Positions 32,186 through 44,012 of a stretch of DNA of 64,000 nt are shown piece after piece. The notes under the pieces were generated by a model. The model did not search any database and was not told where the DNA came from. It saw nothing but the letters and a program-made list of their open reading frames with translations. This DNA comes from Rana temporaria (taxonomy: Eukaryota > Chordata > Amphibia > Anura > Ranidae). Numbering within the stretch: position 1 is the stretch's first letter; the number at the start of each line of letters is the position of its first letter. Position numbers and translations under genes: made by a program. The stretch is taken from positions 90,976,839-91,040,838 of the forward strand of contig NC_053490.1 in the NCBI RefSeq assembly GCF_905171775.1, written 5' to 3'.

Positions 32186-33561
32186 CAGGGGCGGATCCAG
32201 GGGGGCAACAGGGCAATCGCCTCCCCCCCCAGAAACTATTTGCGGGTGAGTGGGTGAGAGAGCGCTCGGCGGGCTGATCTGCGAATGGCTCCGCGGGCGC
32301 GTCAGAGTGAGCGAGCCAGGCATCAGGGTGGCTTGGTGGGAGAGCGGCTCGGTGGGCTTGTGAGGGAGCAAGTGAGAGAGAGTGCGGCTCCACCGTCGGG
32401 CAGCTAAAAGAGCGGGCGGCTCCGCTGGCGGGTGAGAGAGTGTGTGGGCCGGGCAGCTGGAAGCCTTGGTGAGCGGCTGGCCAATCAGAGAGCAGGCGAG
32501 CAGGGGGAGCAGAGAGATGACATCATCTCTCACCGCCTGCCCTGCATCCCTGCAGTTCCACCCTCACTGAGTGTGAAGGCAGCTGCGGGCAGCAGAGAGA
32601 TTATATCATCTTGGATCAGGCAAGTGACAATCCACAATGTGTGACAGGCGACGTGGCAAGTTTCAATCCTCAACGTGTGGCAAGTGACAAACGTGTGGCA
32701 GGCGACATAGCAAGTGATAATCCGCAATGTGTGACAGGCGACGTGGCAAGTGACAATCCACAACGTGTGACAGGCGATGTGGCAAGTGACAATTCACAAC
32801 GTATGGCAGGCGACGTGGCAAGTGACAATCCGCAACTTGTGGCAAGTGACAAACGTGTGGCAGGTGATGTGGCAAGTGACAATCCGCAACTTGTGGCAGG
32901 TGACGTGGCAAGTGACAATCCGTAACTTGTGGCAGGTGACAAACATGTGGCAAGTGATGTGGCAAGTGACAATCCGCAATTTGTGGCAAGTGACAAACGT
33001 GTGACAGGTGACGTGGCAAGTGACAATCCACAACTTGTGGCCGGTGACATGTCAAGTGACCATTTGCAAACTTGTGGCAATTGACAAACGTTTGGCAGGT
33101 GACGTGGCAAGTGACAATTTGCAATGTGTGACAGGCGATGTGGCAAGTGACAATCCGCAACGTGTGGCAGGTGACGTGGCAAGTGAGATCCGCAACTTGT
33201 GGCAGGTGTCGTGGCAAGTTACAATCCGCAACTTGTTGCAATTGAGAAACGTGTGGCAGGTGACGTGGCAAGTGACAATCTGCAACTTGTGGCAAGTGAC
33301 AATCTGCAGTGCCTGGCAGGCGACGGTGGCAGGTGACACACTCGGGGTCCCACTGATTCTGCATTATGGTGAGTTGAACCATTTAGTATTATATTACAGT
33401 GTAATAACAGAAATAATGCGCTTTGATCATTCTGACACCATAACAACCATGGTGCCGGGATGATTGAAGCTCCAACACCAGCCATTTCCCTGATAAATTG
33501 TCCGCAAAAAAACATTTTCTGAAAGTGCCCCTTCCGGGACTAGGCTCTGAATCCGCCCCTG
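32186..33561. mobile_element. hAT-like non-autonomous element with internal minisatellite
   Basis: Left end CAGGGGCGGATCCAGG; right end reversed CAGGGGCGGATTCAGAG. Flanks CTTTGAGG (32,178-32,185) and CTTCGAGG (33,562-33,569) give an 8-bp duplication with one change. No transposase. More than half of its length is the minisatellite at 32,620-33,335. Confidence 0.8.
32620..33335 (+). repeat. GTGGCAAGTGAC minisatellite, 18/36-bp units
   Basis: About 40 half-units of 18 bp, alternating GTGGCAAGTGACAATCCG and variants ending in AACGTGTGGCAGG. Unit length divisible by 3 keeps frames open on both strands; these frames are not genes. Confidence 0.95.
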
Positions 33562-34153
33562 CTTCGAGGGATGAATATTTCTGGTGAGTGCAACACCTTA
33601 GGGTGAAGCACCATAAGAAGCACCATCACAAGTTCATAGTTAAAGTGCATAGTGGCGTGCCTCCATTGAATGTGAGAAATTGAGCTTCGTACCACCAAAA
33701 TAAGAGTAAACTCCACCCAAAAGTTTAGCTGTCCAATGAGACACAGATACCAAAAAAAAAAAAAAAAAATCTGAAAGAGGTTATTACTTCTTCTTTCATC
33801 TCAGTGTCACCTGAGGCCAATAACTTCACTGGGTATATGGAAGGGTTTGCAAACACTTAAAGCTTTATGTTACATATGAACACAAAAAAGACCTTTGGTT
33901 TGAACACAGGATGTATTGTAATAAATGTATGTGCCCAATGATTTAGCACTTTATACAGGGTTGGTTGGTGATAGGTTTGTCACATGTTTATTGATTTGTT
34001 GATATTCGATTGGAGTAACACTGCACTAGTTTTACATATTTAGGTTTTTGCTGTGTTTGGAATGATGTACAGTGTGGCTGCGTACAGTGTGAGCTGCTGA
34101 TAGGTTGGGCTTAACACTGGTTTAGGACATAGCAGCCCAGGAGTTTTTTTTAT
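33562..34153. other. Unassigned stretch with TTAA-repeat scrap
   Basis: 33,800-33,860 (CACTGGGTATATGGAAGG) resembles 49,500-49,540. No gene is recognised. Confidence 0.4.
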
Positions 34154-35407
34154 TTAACCATTTCCATACAGGGCACTTATACACCTTCCTGCCCAGACCA
34201 ATTTTCAGCTTTCAGCGCTGTTGCACTTTGAATGACAATTGCGCCGTCGTGCTACACTGTACCCAAACTAAATTTGTATCATTTTGTTCCCACAAATAGA
34301 GCTTTCTTTTGGTGGTATTTGGTGGTATTTAGTGGTATTTGATCACCTCTGGGATTTTTATTTTCTGCAAAAAAAAAAAAAAAAAAAGACCGAAAATTTT
34401 GAAAAACAAAGGCTTTTTTTTGTTTCCGTTACAAAACTTTGTAAATAAGTATGTTTTCTCCTTCACCGATGGGCACTGATGGGGCTGCACTGACGGGCAC
34501 TGATAAGGCGGCACTGATGGGCACTGATGAGGTGGCAGTGATGAGGTGGAATTGATGGGCACTGATGGGCACTAATATGCAGCACTGATGGGGCACTGAT
34601 AGGCCACACTGATAGGTGGTGCTGATAGGCGGCACAGATGGGCACTGATAGGCGGCATGGATGGGCACAGATAGGCAGCATGGATGGGCACAGATAGGCA
34701 GCACGGATGGGCACAGATAGGCAACACGGATGGGCACAGATAGGCGACACGGATGGGCACAGATAGGCGGCATGGATGGGCACTGATTTGTGGCATGTAT
34801 GGGCATGGATGGGCACTGATAGGTGGCATGGATGGGGACTGATGGGGGGCACGGATGTACTGTATTATATTGTATTTATGGATGCCAATCAGTGCCAAAC
34901 AACAATGCCTGCCAATCAGTGATGCCCATTGTGGGCACTGATTGGCATCCATTGTGGGCACAGATTGGCATCCCTGGTGGTTTAGGGTGGCATACCTGGT
35001 AGTGAGCATCCCTGGTGGTCTGGTGGCATCCCTGGTGGTCTAGTGGCATCCCTGGTGGTCTAATGTGGGCATCCTCGGGGGGGGCTGTGCTGATAATCGA
35101 TCAGCACAAACCCCCCCTGTCAGAGGAGCAGCCGATTAGCTCTCCTCTACTCGCGTCTGACAGACGTGAGTGAGGAAAAGCCGATAACCGGCTCTTCTTG
35201 TTTGCATCGTGATCAGCCGTGATTGGACACGGCTGATCACGTGGTAAAGAGTCTCTGTCAGACTGACACCCTGCAACAACGATTGCCGCGATGCGCGCCC
35301 CCAGGGGCAGCAGCTCAATATCCTGAGGACGTCATATGACGTCCAGTCAGGATATTGAAACCACTTTGCCGCCGTCATTTTGTAATAGGGCGGGCGGCAA
35401 GTGGTAA
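34154..35407. mobile_element. TTAA-ended repeat, family A copy
   Basis: Starts TTAACCATTTCCATACAGG and keeps CCAGACCAATTTTCAGC and AATAGAGCTTTCTTTTGGTGG; ends GGCGGCAAGTGGTAA. The right TTAA is lost. Its middle is the GATGGGCAC minisatellite. The C-terminal-side block (ATCGATCAGCAC, GGCTGATCACGTGG) also occurs in the copy around 42,780. Confidence 0.7.
34460..34870 (+). repeat. GATGGGCACWGATAGG minisatellite
   Basis: Units of 18-24 bp such as ATGGGCACAGATAGGCAGC, with drift along the array. It is followed to about 35,070 by a looser series of TTGGCATCC and GGCATCCCTGGTGGTC phrases. Confidence 0.9.
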
Positions 35408-36901
35408 AGTTATACATTATCACACTATCACAAGCAAGCAGAGCTGCTTCTGTCCCAAAGCACCCCCCATGTTAAGGGCATGTGGTGTTGTATGGTTCAG
35501 GAGGGTGGACCCCCACGCTGTTTTTTTTTCTCAAGTAATTTCTGCCAATTCTTTAGGAAAGGGTTAAAAATAAAGTGAAAAATGTCTCAAAGTCGCGCTG
35601 ATATGGACACAGGCGCGAGTTCAGTGTGGTTTACATTACAGTCTATGAGAGATAAATTGCACTGAGGTCGGGAAAAATTAAAACATTAACTACTTTTCAA
35701 AACGCACAGACTTGGGATTGATTCACTTTGCAAACTTGCAGTCAACCATGACATCTCCTGAGAAACATCTAAAAAGATTAAGTAATATAAACATTTTTTT
35801 AGGCATGCTGTGTGAATGGGAACACAAAGCAAAGATATCGTGGGGTTTTCTCAAATTTGACTGCAAAAGTAGAAATAGGCTATAAATGTTCCTGATTGAC
35901 CCTCAGCAGCAAGTCATCTACTAACTGTACTAAAGTACTAAATTACTAACGTTAATGGTCTATAACCATAGGGCAATCACAACTTCTATTCCTGATAATT
36001 TTGCAGAAATTCTGGAAAAATTTACGGCACAATTGTTACATAGTTAGTCTGGCTGCTAAAAGACACAAGTCCATCTAGTTCAACCAATAATAATAATAAT
36101 AATTCTTCTCCATTCAGTTCTGTGCCGACAATTTAAGATTTTCCATATGTAATTAGCTTGCTGTTTGGTTAGTTAAAATATTTTCACTTGAATGTTATCT
36201 ACACATGATTATCTTTTGTTGCCATTTGAAATAATCACTGTCTACCAGGTGAACTCTAATGGCGTCCTGAAATAACCATTTTATTTATTTTTATTGCTTC
36301 TGCACTGCTTGCCAACAGGGGCTTTATATGTAATCAAACACAGCTGATGCCAGAACACTAAGTAGACGGTAGAGCTAGCACACTGAGTCTTTTAGCATTA
36401 ATGCACGCGTTTATACATCATTACAGCTTACATTTTAGACTTCTCAACATAATGCCAACTTGGCGGTGTTTAAGAGCGTCTGAAGGACTGCACCTTGTTT
36501 TTCAGTCAATTTGATGACAGTTATAATCTGCCTTCCTGTCTTGCTTCCCCATGTCCATAATGGGGAAACATAGGCAGATTGCGATTGGTGGGGGTTATGG
36601 TTGTGTGTGTCAATGCTTTAGCAGCATAAAGTGTGTCCAAACCCAAGCACAAAAATGTAATATTTTGCAACTTACCAGTCCTTAGATGTAGTGGCTGCAT
36701 TAGTTTTCAGGCTTATCTCCTCTTTACTTTCACCTGGTGATTATGTCAGTAACACATATCCCGTCTCAGAGTGTCAAAGTTGTACGGTATCTCTGTAGAG
36801 CAATGTTGTCACCCTAGAAGACATGTGTTAGCACTACAAAACAACACCCACCTTCGTATCTACAGAGGGGTAAGGATTCTCTAGAGGGCTGTTGTTTGAG
36901 A
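35408..36901. other. Unassigned stretch with short repeats
   Basis: 36,036-36,120 (ACATAGTTAGTCTGG, then GACACAAGTCCATCTAGTTC and an (ATA) run) is an interspersed-repeat tail seen widely in vertebrates. 36,660-36,740 resembles 13,889-14,033. No gene is recognised. Confidence 0.45.
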
Positions 36902-37520
36902 TACAACTGCAGGGTAGAGATGGGCCGAACACTGCTCTGTTCGGTTCACAGCAAAACTCCTAAACATGGAAAATGTTTTAACCTGAACAGCAAACCCCAT
37001 GGAAGTCTATGGGAGTGCCTATTTTAAGGGCTTATATGCAAAGAATTGGCCATAAAAGGGGTATGGGGGTCCATTTACTGCACTGGGGGACATGTATCAA
37101 TGCTATTTTTTTATGTGATTGTTTTTCAGGAGTATGATATCATGACGGTTAAAGTGCAACAATAAAAATTCCTTTAAATATAGTGCTTGGGGGGTCCCCT
37201 TAGTCTGCCTGAAAAGTGGCACTTCTGTAGCATATATCGAACATGCTGCAGCAAAAAATACATTTCTAATGGAAAACAAGCTAGCCAAATCCCATTTAAA
37301 ATGATTTGTGGTTGCAATTGCCAGCACCCAGCTATTAAAAAAAAAAAAAAGGAAAAAATGTAGGGTCCCCCCAAAAGCCATGCCAGACCTTTATCTGGGC
37401 ATGCAGCCTGGCAGATTAGAAAAGGGGGAGGACCAGCGAGGGCCCCCCCTCCTGAACCATACCAGGCCACATCCCCTCAAAATGGGGGGGTGCTTTGGGG
37501 CAGGGGGGCGCTTCCTTGTT
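36902..37520. repeat. Interspersed repeat block of unknown class
   Basis: Moderate-complexity sequence with phrases such as GATGGGCCGAAC, AGTCTATGGGAGTG and GACCTTTATCTGGGCATGC, and poly-A runs near 37,336. No coding frame of note and no terminal repeats found. Confidence 0.4.
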
Positions 37521-39224
37521 CTTGTTTCTGGCTCTTGTTTTTGTATCACTGTATATTGGTCAGGCAACGCACTGACACCTTCGCAGCAGTTGAGCTACAT
37601 GCTGGGTTTTGTACTTCTGTACCATTAAGAAGTTCACCTGCCCTCATCTATCCATCAGACTGCATGTGCTTCCACTTAGAGACACTTATAAGTTAGTGTT
37701 AGGGACCACAGATGCCAGGGTGCCGTGGCAAGGCTCTGTGGCCTACACATGTATTTGCAAATGCGTGTAGACTAAACCCCTGCATTTAAGGCATACTGAT
37801 AGACAGGTTGATTTAGTTGTCTGCGAGCTGGTCGGTAAGTAAGCTTGGTCTTTTTCCCTTGGATTTATCCTTGGCCTTATTCTTACCTTACTCCATTTAC
37901 TCTTCCTAGGTCCCTGATTCTGGTAGAGTAAGTTTCTCCAGCAGCCAATCTGAGGAGTTTTTCCCTTGTGGGGCGTGCTGCAGAGTATATCTGTGACAGG
38001 TGTCATGTGTTCTAAAATCTTTGCGGGGTCCCCGTTCCAGGTGCGGCATCCACCTTCAGGGTGCGCGCATCCATAGACCCCGACGCCGTGGACCACCTGG
38101 CCATGGTTGCAGACTACTTGGGACCTCATCCAGAGGTACAAGGGGACCCCAGTGACTGGCTGGGTTCCCAGTTCTATTGAAAGGATCCCAGGCTGAATGC
38201 TGTTCAATTGGGGAGTCGGTTTGAGGAGGACCCGGAGGCAGGTCATCCAACAGAGCCTGAACAAACCAATTGGGGATCCGGTGACCAGAGTACTGACAGG
38301 TATGTTTGCTGTCATCTGGCGACCGATGCAGAAATCTACTGGGAGGATTCGCTCCATCTATCTATCTAGCTCAGCTATTGTAATTGACCTGTGGCAGAGG
38401 CCCGAGCCGGGTCTGTGAAAGAGGCCTGTTCCTCCCAGAAATCCTAAGTGACATCTCGGCTGCCAGGCCTGTAAAAAAGGGTCTGTCCGGGGGCATTTTA
38501 CCCACTCGGAGTGGCGACGAGTTACAAATTTGTACTATGCAGAGCAGTACTGAATGCTCTATTTAATATCCAGGCCTGATACTTCAAGGTTCTTCCTCTC
38601 TCTCTATTCATCAACTTTGTCCTTCCCAATTGATGTTGATGTTGGCCGTGTTGGCCTGGAAAATAAAGCATTGGAAAAAACCTTTATTCACTGTCTGGAC
38701 CTTCGCTCACTGTTTGTCTCTACAATTGCACCCCTAGACAGGGTAACTTAATAGGCCGATCCCAAGTCAACCAGCGGCTCCTTCAGGGGTAGCGCTACAC
38801 GTCTGTTCTTTTTGGAGTAAAAAACGTCCATATAGAGCATTTTTTGTACAAAGTTTAGATAAGTTTAGGAAAGTTTTACGTTTTTTCTGCCAGTGAGCTC
38901 CAATCAGAAACGCAAATGAGAAGGTTTTTTTTTCCTGCCTCTAAATGTTGTTCTCAAAAATATGCCTGTTAACGTCCTAATGTGTATGGACACAAAGGGT
39001 AACATTGAGTTGCTTCTACAGGCAGAACACAAAACTCCTGTAGAAGCAACGTTTTTTATCCCAGTGTGCATGGAGCCTGAGCGTCTGGTGAAAAGAATCT
39101 ATTGGACAGCAGAATATTTTGTATTTATGCATTTTGTAACAGCCCTGTAAATGCTGAAATTTCACTGGTCAAGTACTGGTCTGTTACATAAGTCTAGCTA
39201 TCTGCTAAGAGCACATCTTTTATC
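37521..39224. other. Unassigned stretch with AATAAA
   Basis: Open frames on both strands (minus 37,743-38,357; plus 38,197-38,750) show no domain I recognise. AATAAAGC near 38,661 and the surrounding GC-richer 38,040-38,760 could be the 3' end or LTR of an unrecognised element. Protein function is not assigned. Confidence 0.35.
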
Positions 39225-39423
39225 TACCGTATTTTCCGGCGTATAAGACGACTCGGCGTATAAGACGACCCCCTAATTTTCCAGGAAAAATTTTGGTTTT
39301 GGGATATACTCGCCGTATAAGACTACCCCCTTCCTACTAGTCTTTCTGGAAGCTGAGGGTTAGCCTGAACAACCGCTGACAGAAACAACCGCTGACAGAG
39401 ACAGGCTTTTTTCAAGCCTCACT

Positions 39424-39845
39424 ATGCCATTACATGCTTCACTGTGCCATTACATGCCCCCACTGTGCCATTACATTACATGCCCCCACTGTGCCATTAC
39501 ATGCCCCCACTGTGCCATTACATGCCCCCACTTTGCCATTACATGCCCCCACTGTGCCATTACATGCCCCCACTGTGCCATTACATGCCCCCACTGTGCC
39601 ATTACTTGCCCCCACAGTGCCATCACATTACATGCCCCCACTGTGCCATCACATTACATGCCCCCACAGTGCCATCACATTACTTGCCCCCACAGTGCCA
39701 TCACATTATACTTGCCCCCACAGTGCCATCACATTACTTGCCCCCACAGTGCCATCACTTGCCCACACAGTGCCATCACTTGCCCCCACAGTGCCATCAC
39801 TTGCCCCCACTTTCGCCCCCACTTTCCCCCCCCCCACTGTGCCAT
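39424..39845 (+). repeat. CATTACATGCCCCCACTGTG minisatellite
   Basis: About 20 units of 20 bp (and 25 bp variants with an extra ATTAC), drifting from CATTACATG to CATCACTTG along the array. Overlapping open frames are artefacts. Confidence 0.92.
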
Positions 39846-39894
39846 CACTCACGTTTTGCAGGCCGGTGACAGTCTCCGTCTGCTGCAAACGTCC

Positions 39895-40125
39895 ATGATT
39901 TCAAAGCCGCGCCGTCTTCTCAGCATGTCCTGTGATTGGCGGAACACAAATTTTCCTAGTAGCGCCTCTGTTCTGTGTTCCGCCAATCACGGATGCCTTC
40001 TCATCTCGTCCGAGGATGAGAAGGCATCCGTGATAGGCGGAACACAGAACAGAGGCGCTGCTGGGAAGATTTGTGTTCCGCCTATCACAGGACACGCTGA
40101 GAAGACGGCGCGGCTTTGAAATCAT
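39895..40125. repeat. 231-bp hairpin
   Basis: Left arm starts ATGATTTCAAAGCCGCGCC and right arm ends GGCGCGGCTTTGAAATCAT. The centre is near 40,009 (GATGAGAAGGCATC and complement). Arms of about 110 bp with few mismatches; each arm contains an inverted TTCCGCC/GGCGGAA pair. Confidence 0.9.
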
Positions 40126-40234
40126 GAACGATCGCAGCTGCACGGAGACCGTACCTGGCGTAAAAGACGACCCCCAACTTTGGATGTATTTTTTTGCATC
40201 CAAAAAGTCGTCTTATACGCCGGAAAATAAGGTA

Positions 40235-41525
40235 TATGGTGGAAGGTGCACTGGGGTGTATGGTCGCTCACTATCCTTGGACACGTGTTGCAACATTATA
40301 TCACTTTATTTCCGTATGTACTTATATGGAAATCCTATGGACTGATTATTGTCAATTTATTTTATTTCACATATCACCATTTATTTATTTAGCACGGCAA
40401 TTGTTGTTTTACATGTATTTTTACTTGTTGAATCTATGCCACAAAGAATTAAGGCAGTTCTGAAGGCAGAAGGGATCATTTTTCGGCATTGAAAAAAAAC
40501 AGGTCCATCCATTCACACATATGTAGTGCAGCTAAATGCACAGATGTGAACTGTGTGTGACTTGTGGTTCACTGAATTGAATAAAAAAAGAGTACAGGTA
40601 TTTTATTTGTGCGTTGATTCAAAATGATTGGGCTTCCATAATGCAACGCATCTCAAATCATGAAACAATTTGCATAAAAACGCATTTGACAATACAGCAT
40701 ATTGTGAATGGTACCTTGACAAGTGTTTATGCTGTGGAATTTTTCCTGTGGATGGCATGGATAAGCATTGTGATTCATGAGATCTAGTACAAATACTACA
40801 ATGGATTTTCTGTTACTTATTTTTCATGAAACATTATATTTGTATTACTTTATTACTTATGCTGAAGCAGAGCTGCATTTCCAAGCACCATCAATTTCTC
40901 CCTCATCCGCTATAGCTTTTCACTGTGTCAGAAAACAGTAGGTGGCTGCGTGATCAGTAATTAGCTGTGTTAGGAATAGAAGCAGAGATCTTACTGGGCA
41001 ATGCAAACTGCTGAACAAGGTTCTTACAGTAATAAATAGGTGTTTTAGTTTTTTCCTACAAGAATTAAGAATATTAACCTACATTAAATAGCATCCAATA
41101 TTATTAAAAGTTGCAACGGTGTAATTTTCTAATCATTTACACTTTTTTCAGGCTATGTTGTACAGCCCTTTATAATTCATTCACAGTTCAGTGTGTGGTT
41201 AGAATTCTCCTTGGGTTAAGATATATTCCAGCAGAAGAATTTATAGAGTATGAACTGATACTACTCTTCCAGTCCAATACGGCTAAACTCCAAGCAAGCA
41301 CCCAATTACACAGTCAAAATAAATATATGTGGCTTGGTTTACCTGCCAAAGAATGTGTAGTTCTTTCCTTCCAGTTCTAATATTTGTAGTTCTATATTAT
41401 TTGAAGCCCTTTCACAGCCCAAGTTAATTTCAAATATAGAAATAGAGCATGGTTCATTTCTTTTTATTTCACATATATCACCGGCGTTTTATGGTAGTTT
41501 TCCTATGGGAAAAACTGCGATAGAG
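40235..41525. other. Unassigned AT-rich stretch
   Basis: No repeat boundary, domain or RNA gene is recognised. Confidence 0.4.
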
Positions 41526-41667
41526 CATACACACGGCCAGGATTCCCAACCAAAGCTCCATCACAGTTTTCCTGTCGGGAAAACCGGCCGTGGCTTTCCC
41601 AGGCTTTCTCCTTGGGATTTCCGACGGGAACTTTTCCCATCAGAAATCCTGCACGTGTGTACGGGGC
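41526..41667. mobile_element. Short Harbinger-type MITE fragment
   Basis: CATACACACGGCCAGGATTC on the left and, reversed from the right, GCCCCGTACACACGTGCAGG. Both ends are of the GTACACACG family; terminal bases are decayed. Confidence 0.5.
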
Positions 41668-41769
41668 ATTACACAGCCTGGCCACATACAGAGGCCAAAC
41701 ATTCAGGGAACATCATCAGGTGTTCTAGGGACATAAATATCAAATCTAATTGGACTACCTATTACACTT

Positions 41770-42660
41770 TTGTGAGGCACTGTAGTGGCATGGATGTGGC
41801 ATGGATGAGCACTGATGTGGCATGGCATGGATAAGCACTGATGAGGCATGTATGTGGCACGGATGAGCACTGATGTGGAATGGCACGGATGAGCACAGAT
41901 GTGGACCAGATGAGCACTGATGTGGCTTGGATGAGTACTGATGTGGCACGGATGAGCATTGATGTAGCATGGATGTGGCACTGATGAGCACTGATGTGGC
42001 ATGGATGTGGCATGGCTGAGCACTGATGTGGCATGGATGAGTACTGATGTGGCACGGATGAGCAATGATGTGGCATGGATGTGGCACAGATGATCACTGA
42101 TGTGGCGTGGATGTGTACTTATGTGGCATGGATGAGCATGGATGAGTACTGATGCGGCTCGGATGAGCACTGATGTGGGATGGATGTGCCACGGATGAGA
42201 ACTGATGTGGCATGGATGAGCACTGATGTGGCATGGGTGTGGCATGGATGAGCACTGATGTGGCATGGATGAGAACTGATGAGCACTGACGTGGCATGCA
42301 TGTGGGACGGATAATCACTGATGTGGCATGGATGAGCACTCATGTGGCATGGATGAGCATAAATGAGCCATGGATGAGCCATGGATGAGCTTGAATGAGC
42401 CATGGATTGTGACGATCCATGAATGAGGATGGAGGAGCCATGGATGGAGATGAATTAGCCATGAATGGTGATGGATTAGCTATGGATGGGGATGGATGAG
42501 CCATGGATAAGCATAAATGAGCCATGGATGGGGATGGATGAGCCACCGATGAGCATAAATGAGCCATGGAAGGGGATAGATGAGCCTGGATGAGCCATGA
42601 ATGGGAATGGATGAGCATGTATGAGAATAGATGAATGAGCCATGGATGGGCACAGATTAG
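41770..42660 (+). repeat. GATGTGGCATGGATGAGCAC minisatellite
   Basis: About 40 units of roughly 20-21 bp. The second half (after 42,360) shifts to a GAGCCATGGATGGGGATG-type unit. Frames through it are artefacts. Confidence 0.92.
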
Positions 42661-42887
42661 CACTGTGGGAACTTCAGATCCAGCCCGCAGCGCTGCTGCA
42701 CCGCCTCCCTCCTCTCCTCGTATGCTGTATCGATCGGTGCAAGGAGATGGGAGGAGCTGAATGGGACATGATCCGATTTGTTGGCAACTGATCGCTCTGT
42801 CATTGGACAGAGCGATCACGTGGTAAAGGGCTGCTGTCATTGGCCCTTTACCCTGATCTGTGATATGCCGGTCACGCGATGGTCACG

Positions 42888-43720
42888 GACAAACTAACGA
42901 AAAATAAATTACGAATCTTCGGAAAACGGAAATGAAAACAACGAAAATACGAAATAATGTAAATTAGCTTTCGTTAGTACTGAAATATTTCTGGACATTG
43001 ACCAATAGCCACTGAGCGCTGTCCCTTTCCTCTAAAGAGGTTTGTTCCTTCCCCCAATGAGCTTCTTTCTCATTACCTCCTGGCTCCTTGTGTCTTTTTG
43101 TGTGTTAGACTGCAGTGCATCTAATTTCTAGATTTGTATTTGTAATATCTGACATATTTTAGTTTTCTTCTACGTCAGACTTCATTCTAGACAGGGTGTG
43201 TGTGCTAACTAAGACAGTCAAGTCAATCACAGTAAAGTACGAATTACAAAATTACGACGAGTAGTGTGTCGAATAAACCTAAAATGTATTCTAACAGAAT
43301 TACGAATGCAATAAAATCTACAAAAGTACGTTTTTACAATCAAAGGAAATTACACATGAAAATACGAATGATCATAAAGCAACGAAGATATATTTCTTAC
43401 GAAAATACGAACGCGGCATGATGGAAAATATAATGTAAATACGAATAGCAAAACAACGAAAATTAAACCAACGTAAAAAACGAAGGAACGAATAAAATCA
43501 TTTTAAAAATACGAACGCGGCAGAATACAAAATATAACGAAAATACTAATCTCGATTCAACGAAAAATTAACAGAAAAAAACAGAAACGGAAAGAAAAGT
43601 GTTACGAAAATACTAAAGAGTACGAATACGATAACTAACGTCTTACGAAATTACGACTCGTTACGAATCACGATAAACGAACAGAAACGAAACAGAAATA
43701 AACGAAAATTTTTGCTGTGC
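42888..43720. repeat. ACGAA-rich block
   Basis: The motif ACGAA (or ACGAAAAT, TACGAA) recurs every 8-20 bases in 42,888-42,960 and 43,230-43,710, around a centre (42,965-43,230) without it. Spacing is irregular, so it is not a simple tandem array. No coding capacity. Confidence 0.7.
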
Positions 43721-44012
43721 ACATATCTATTGTACGCCCTCCCAGAATTATCCAACCGTGCTGTAGCCATCATTCGGGCTATGGCCGGGTCAGTAAGTAG
43801 TCAACTACACTTTTATGGAAAAAAAAGGCAAATAAAAAAATTATAATATAGCATATACAATTGTAACACAAGTCAAATTGCAATCGAGTATTAAAAATAA
43901 AATTTCTCTTTCAATCTAGAGCTCTGTAATTTTTCTATAAAGTACAATACAAAATGGCTACCTGGAGGTGTTCTGTACACAGAATGTATACAGAACGCCC
44001 CTCAGAAACATA

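Larger units (their letters stand above)
39225..40234. mobile_element. Fold-back DNA element, CCGGCGTATAAGACGAC ends
   Basis: 28-bp terminal inverted repeats (39,225-39,252 and 40,207-40,234, one mismatch) beginning TACCGTATTTTCCGGCG. Inside lie a CCCCCACTGTGCCATTACAT minisatellite and a 231-bp hairpin. No transposase. A solo end occurs at 3,399-3,426. The superfamily is not clear because no convincing target duplication is seen. Confidence 0.8.
41668..43805. mobile_element. TTAA family A copy, left-truncated, with insertion
   Basis: Begins at GGCCACATACAGAGGCC and keeps ATTCAGGGAACATCATCAGG as in the 14-kb copy. It ends with GCTGTAGCCATCATTCGGGC and CAGTAAGTAGTCAAC. The minisatellite occupies the middle and the ACGAA-rich block is inserted at about 42,888-43,720. 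Confidence 0.65.

Noticed and set aside
32620..33335. CRISPR-like regular repeats
   Set aside because: Units are contiguous and drift; there are no unique spacers, and the context is eukaryotic.
32600..33390. Overlapping 100-240 residue frames
   Set aside because: Products of the GTGGCAAGTGAC array, whose unit is a multiple of three.
37743..38357. 204-residue minus-strand frame
   Set aside because: No recognised domain, unusual composition and no splice or promoter support; left as unassigned.
39424..40119. 231-residue frame rich in CHYMPP/CAITCPH
   Set aside because: Minisatellite translation; no start context or domain.
41700..42840. Repetitive His/Cys/Ser frames on the minus strand
   Set aside because: Translation of the GATGTGGCATGGATGAGCAC array.
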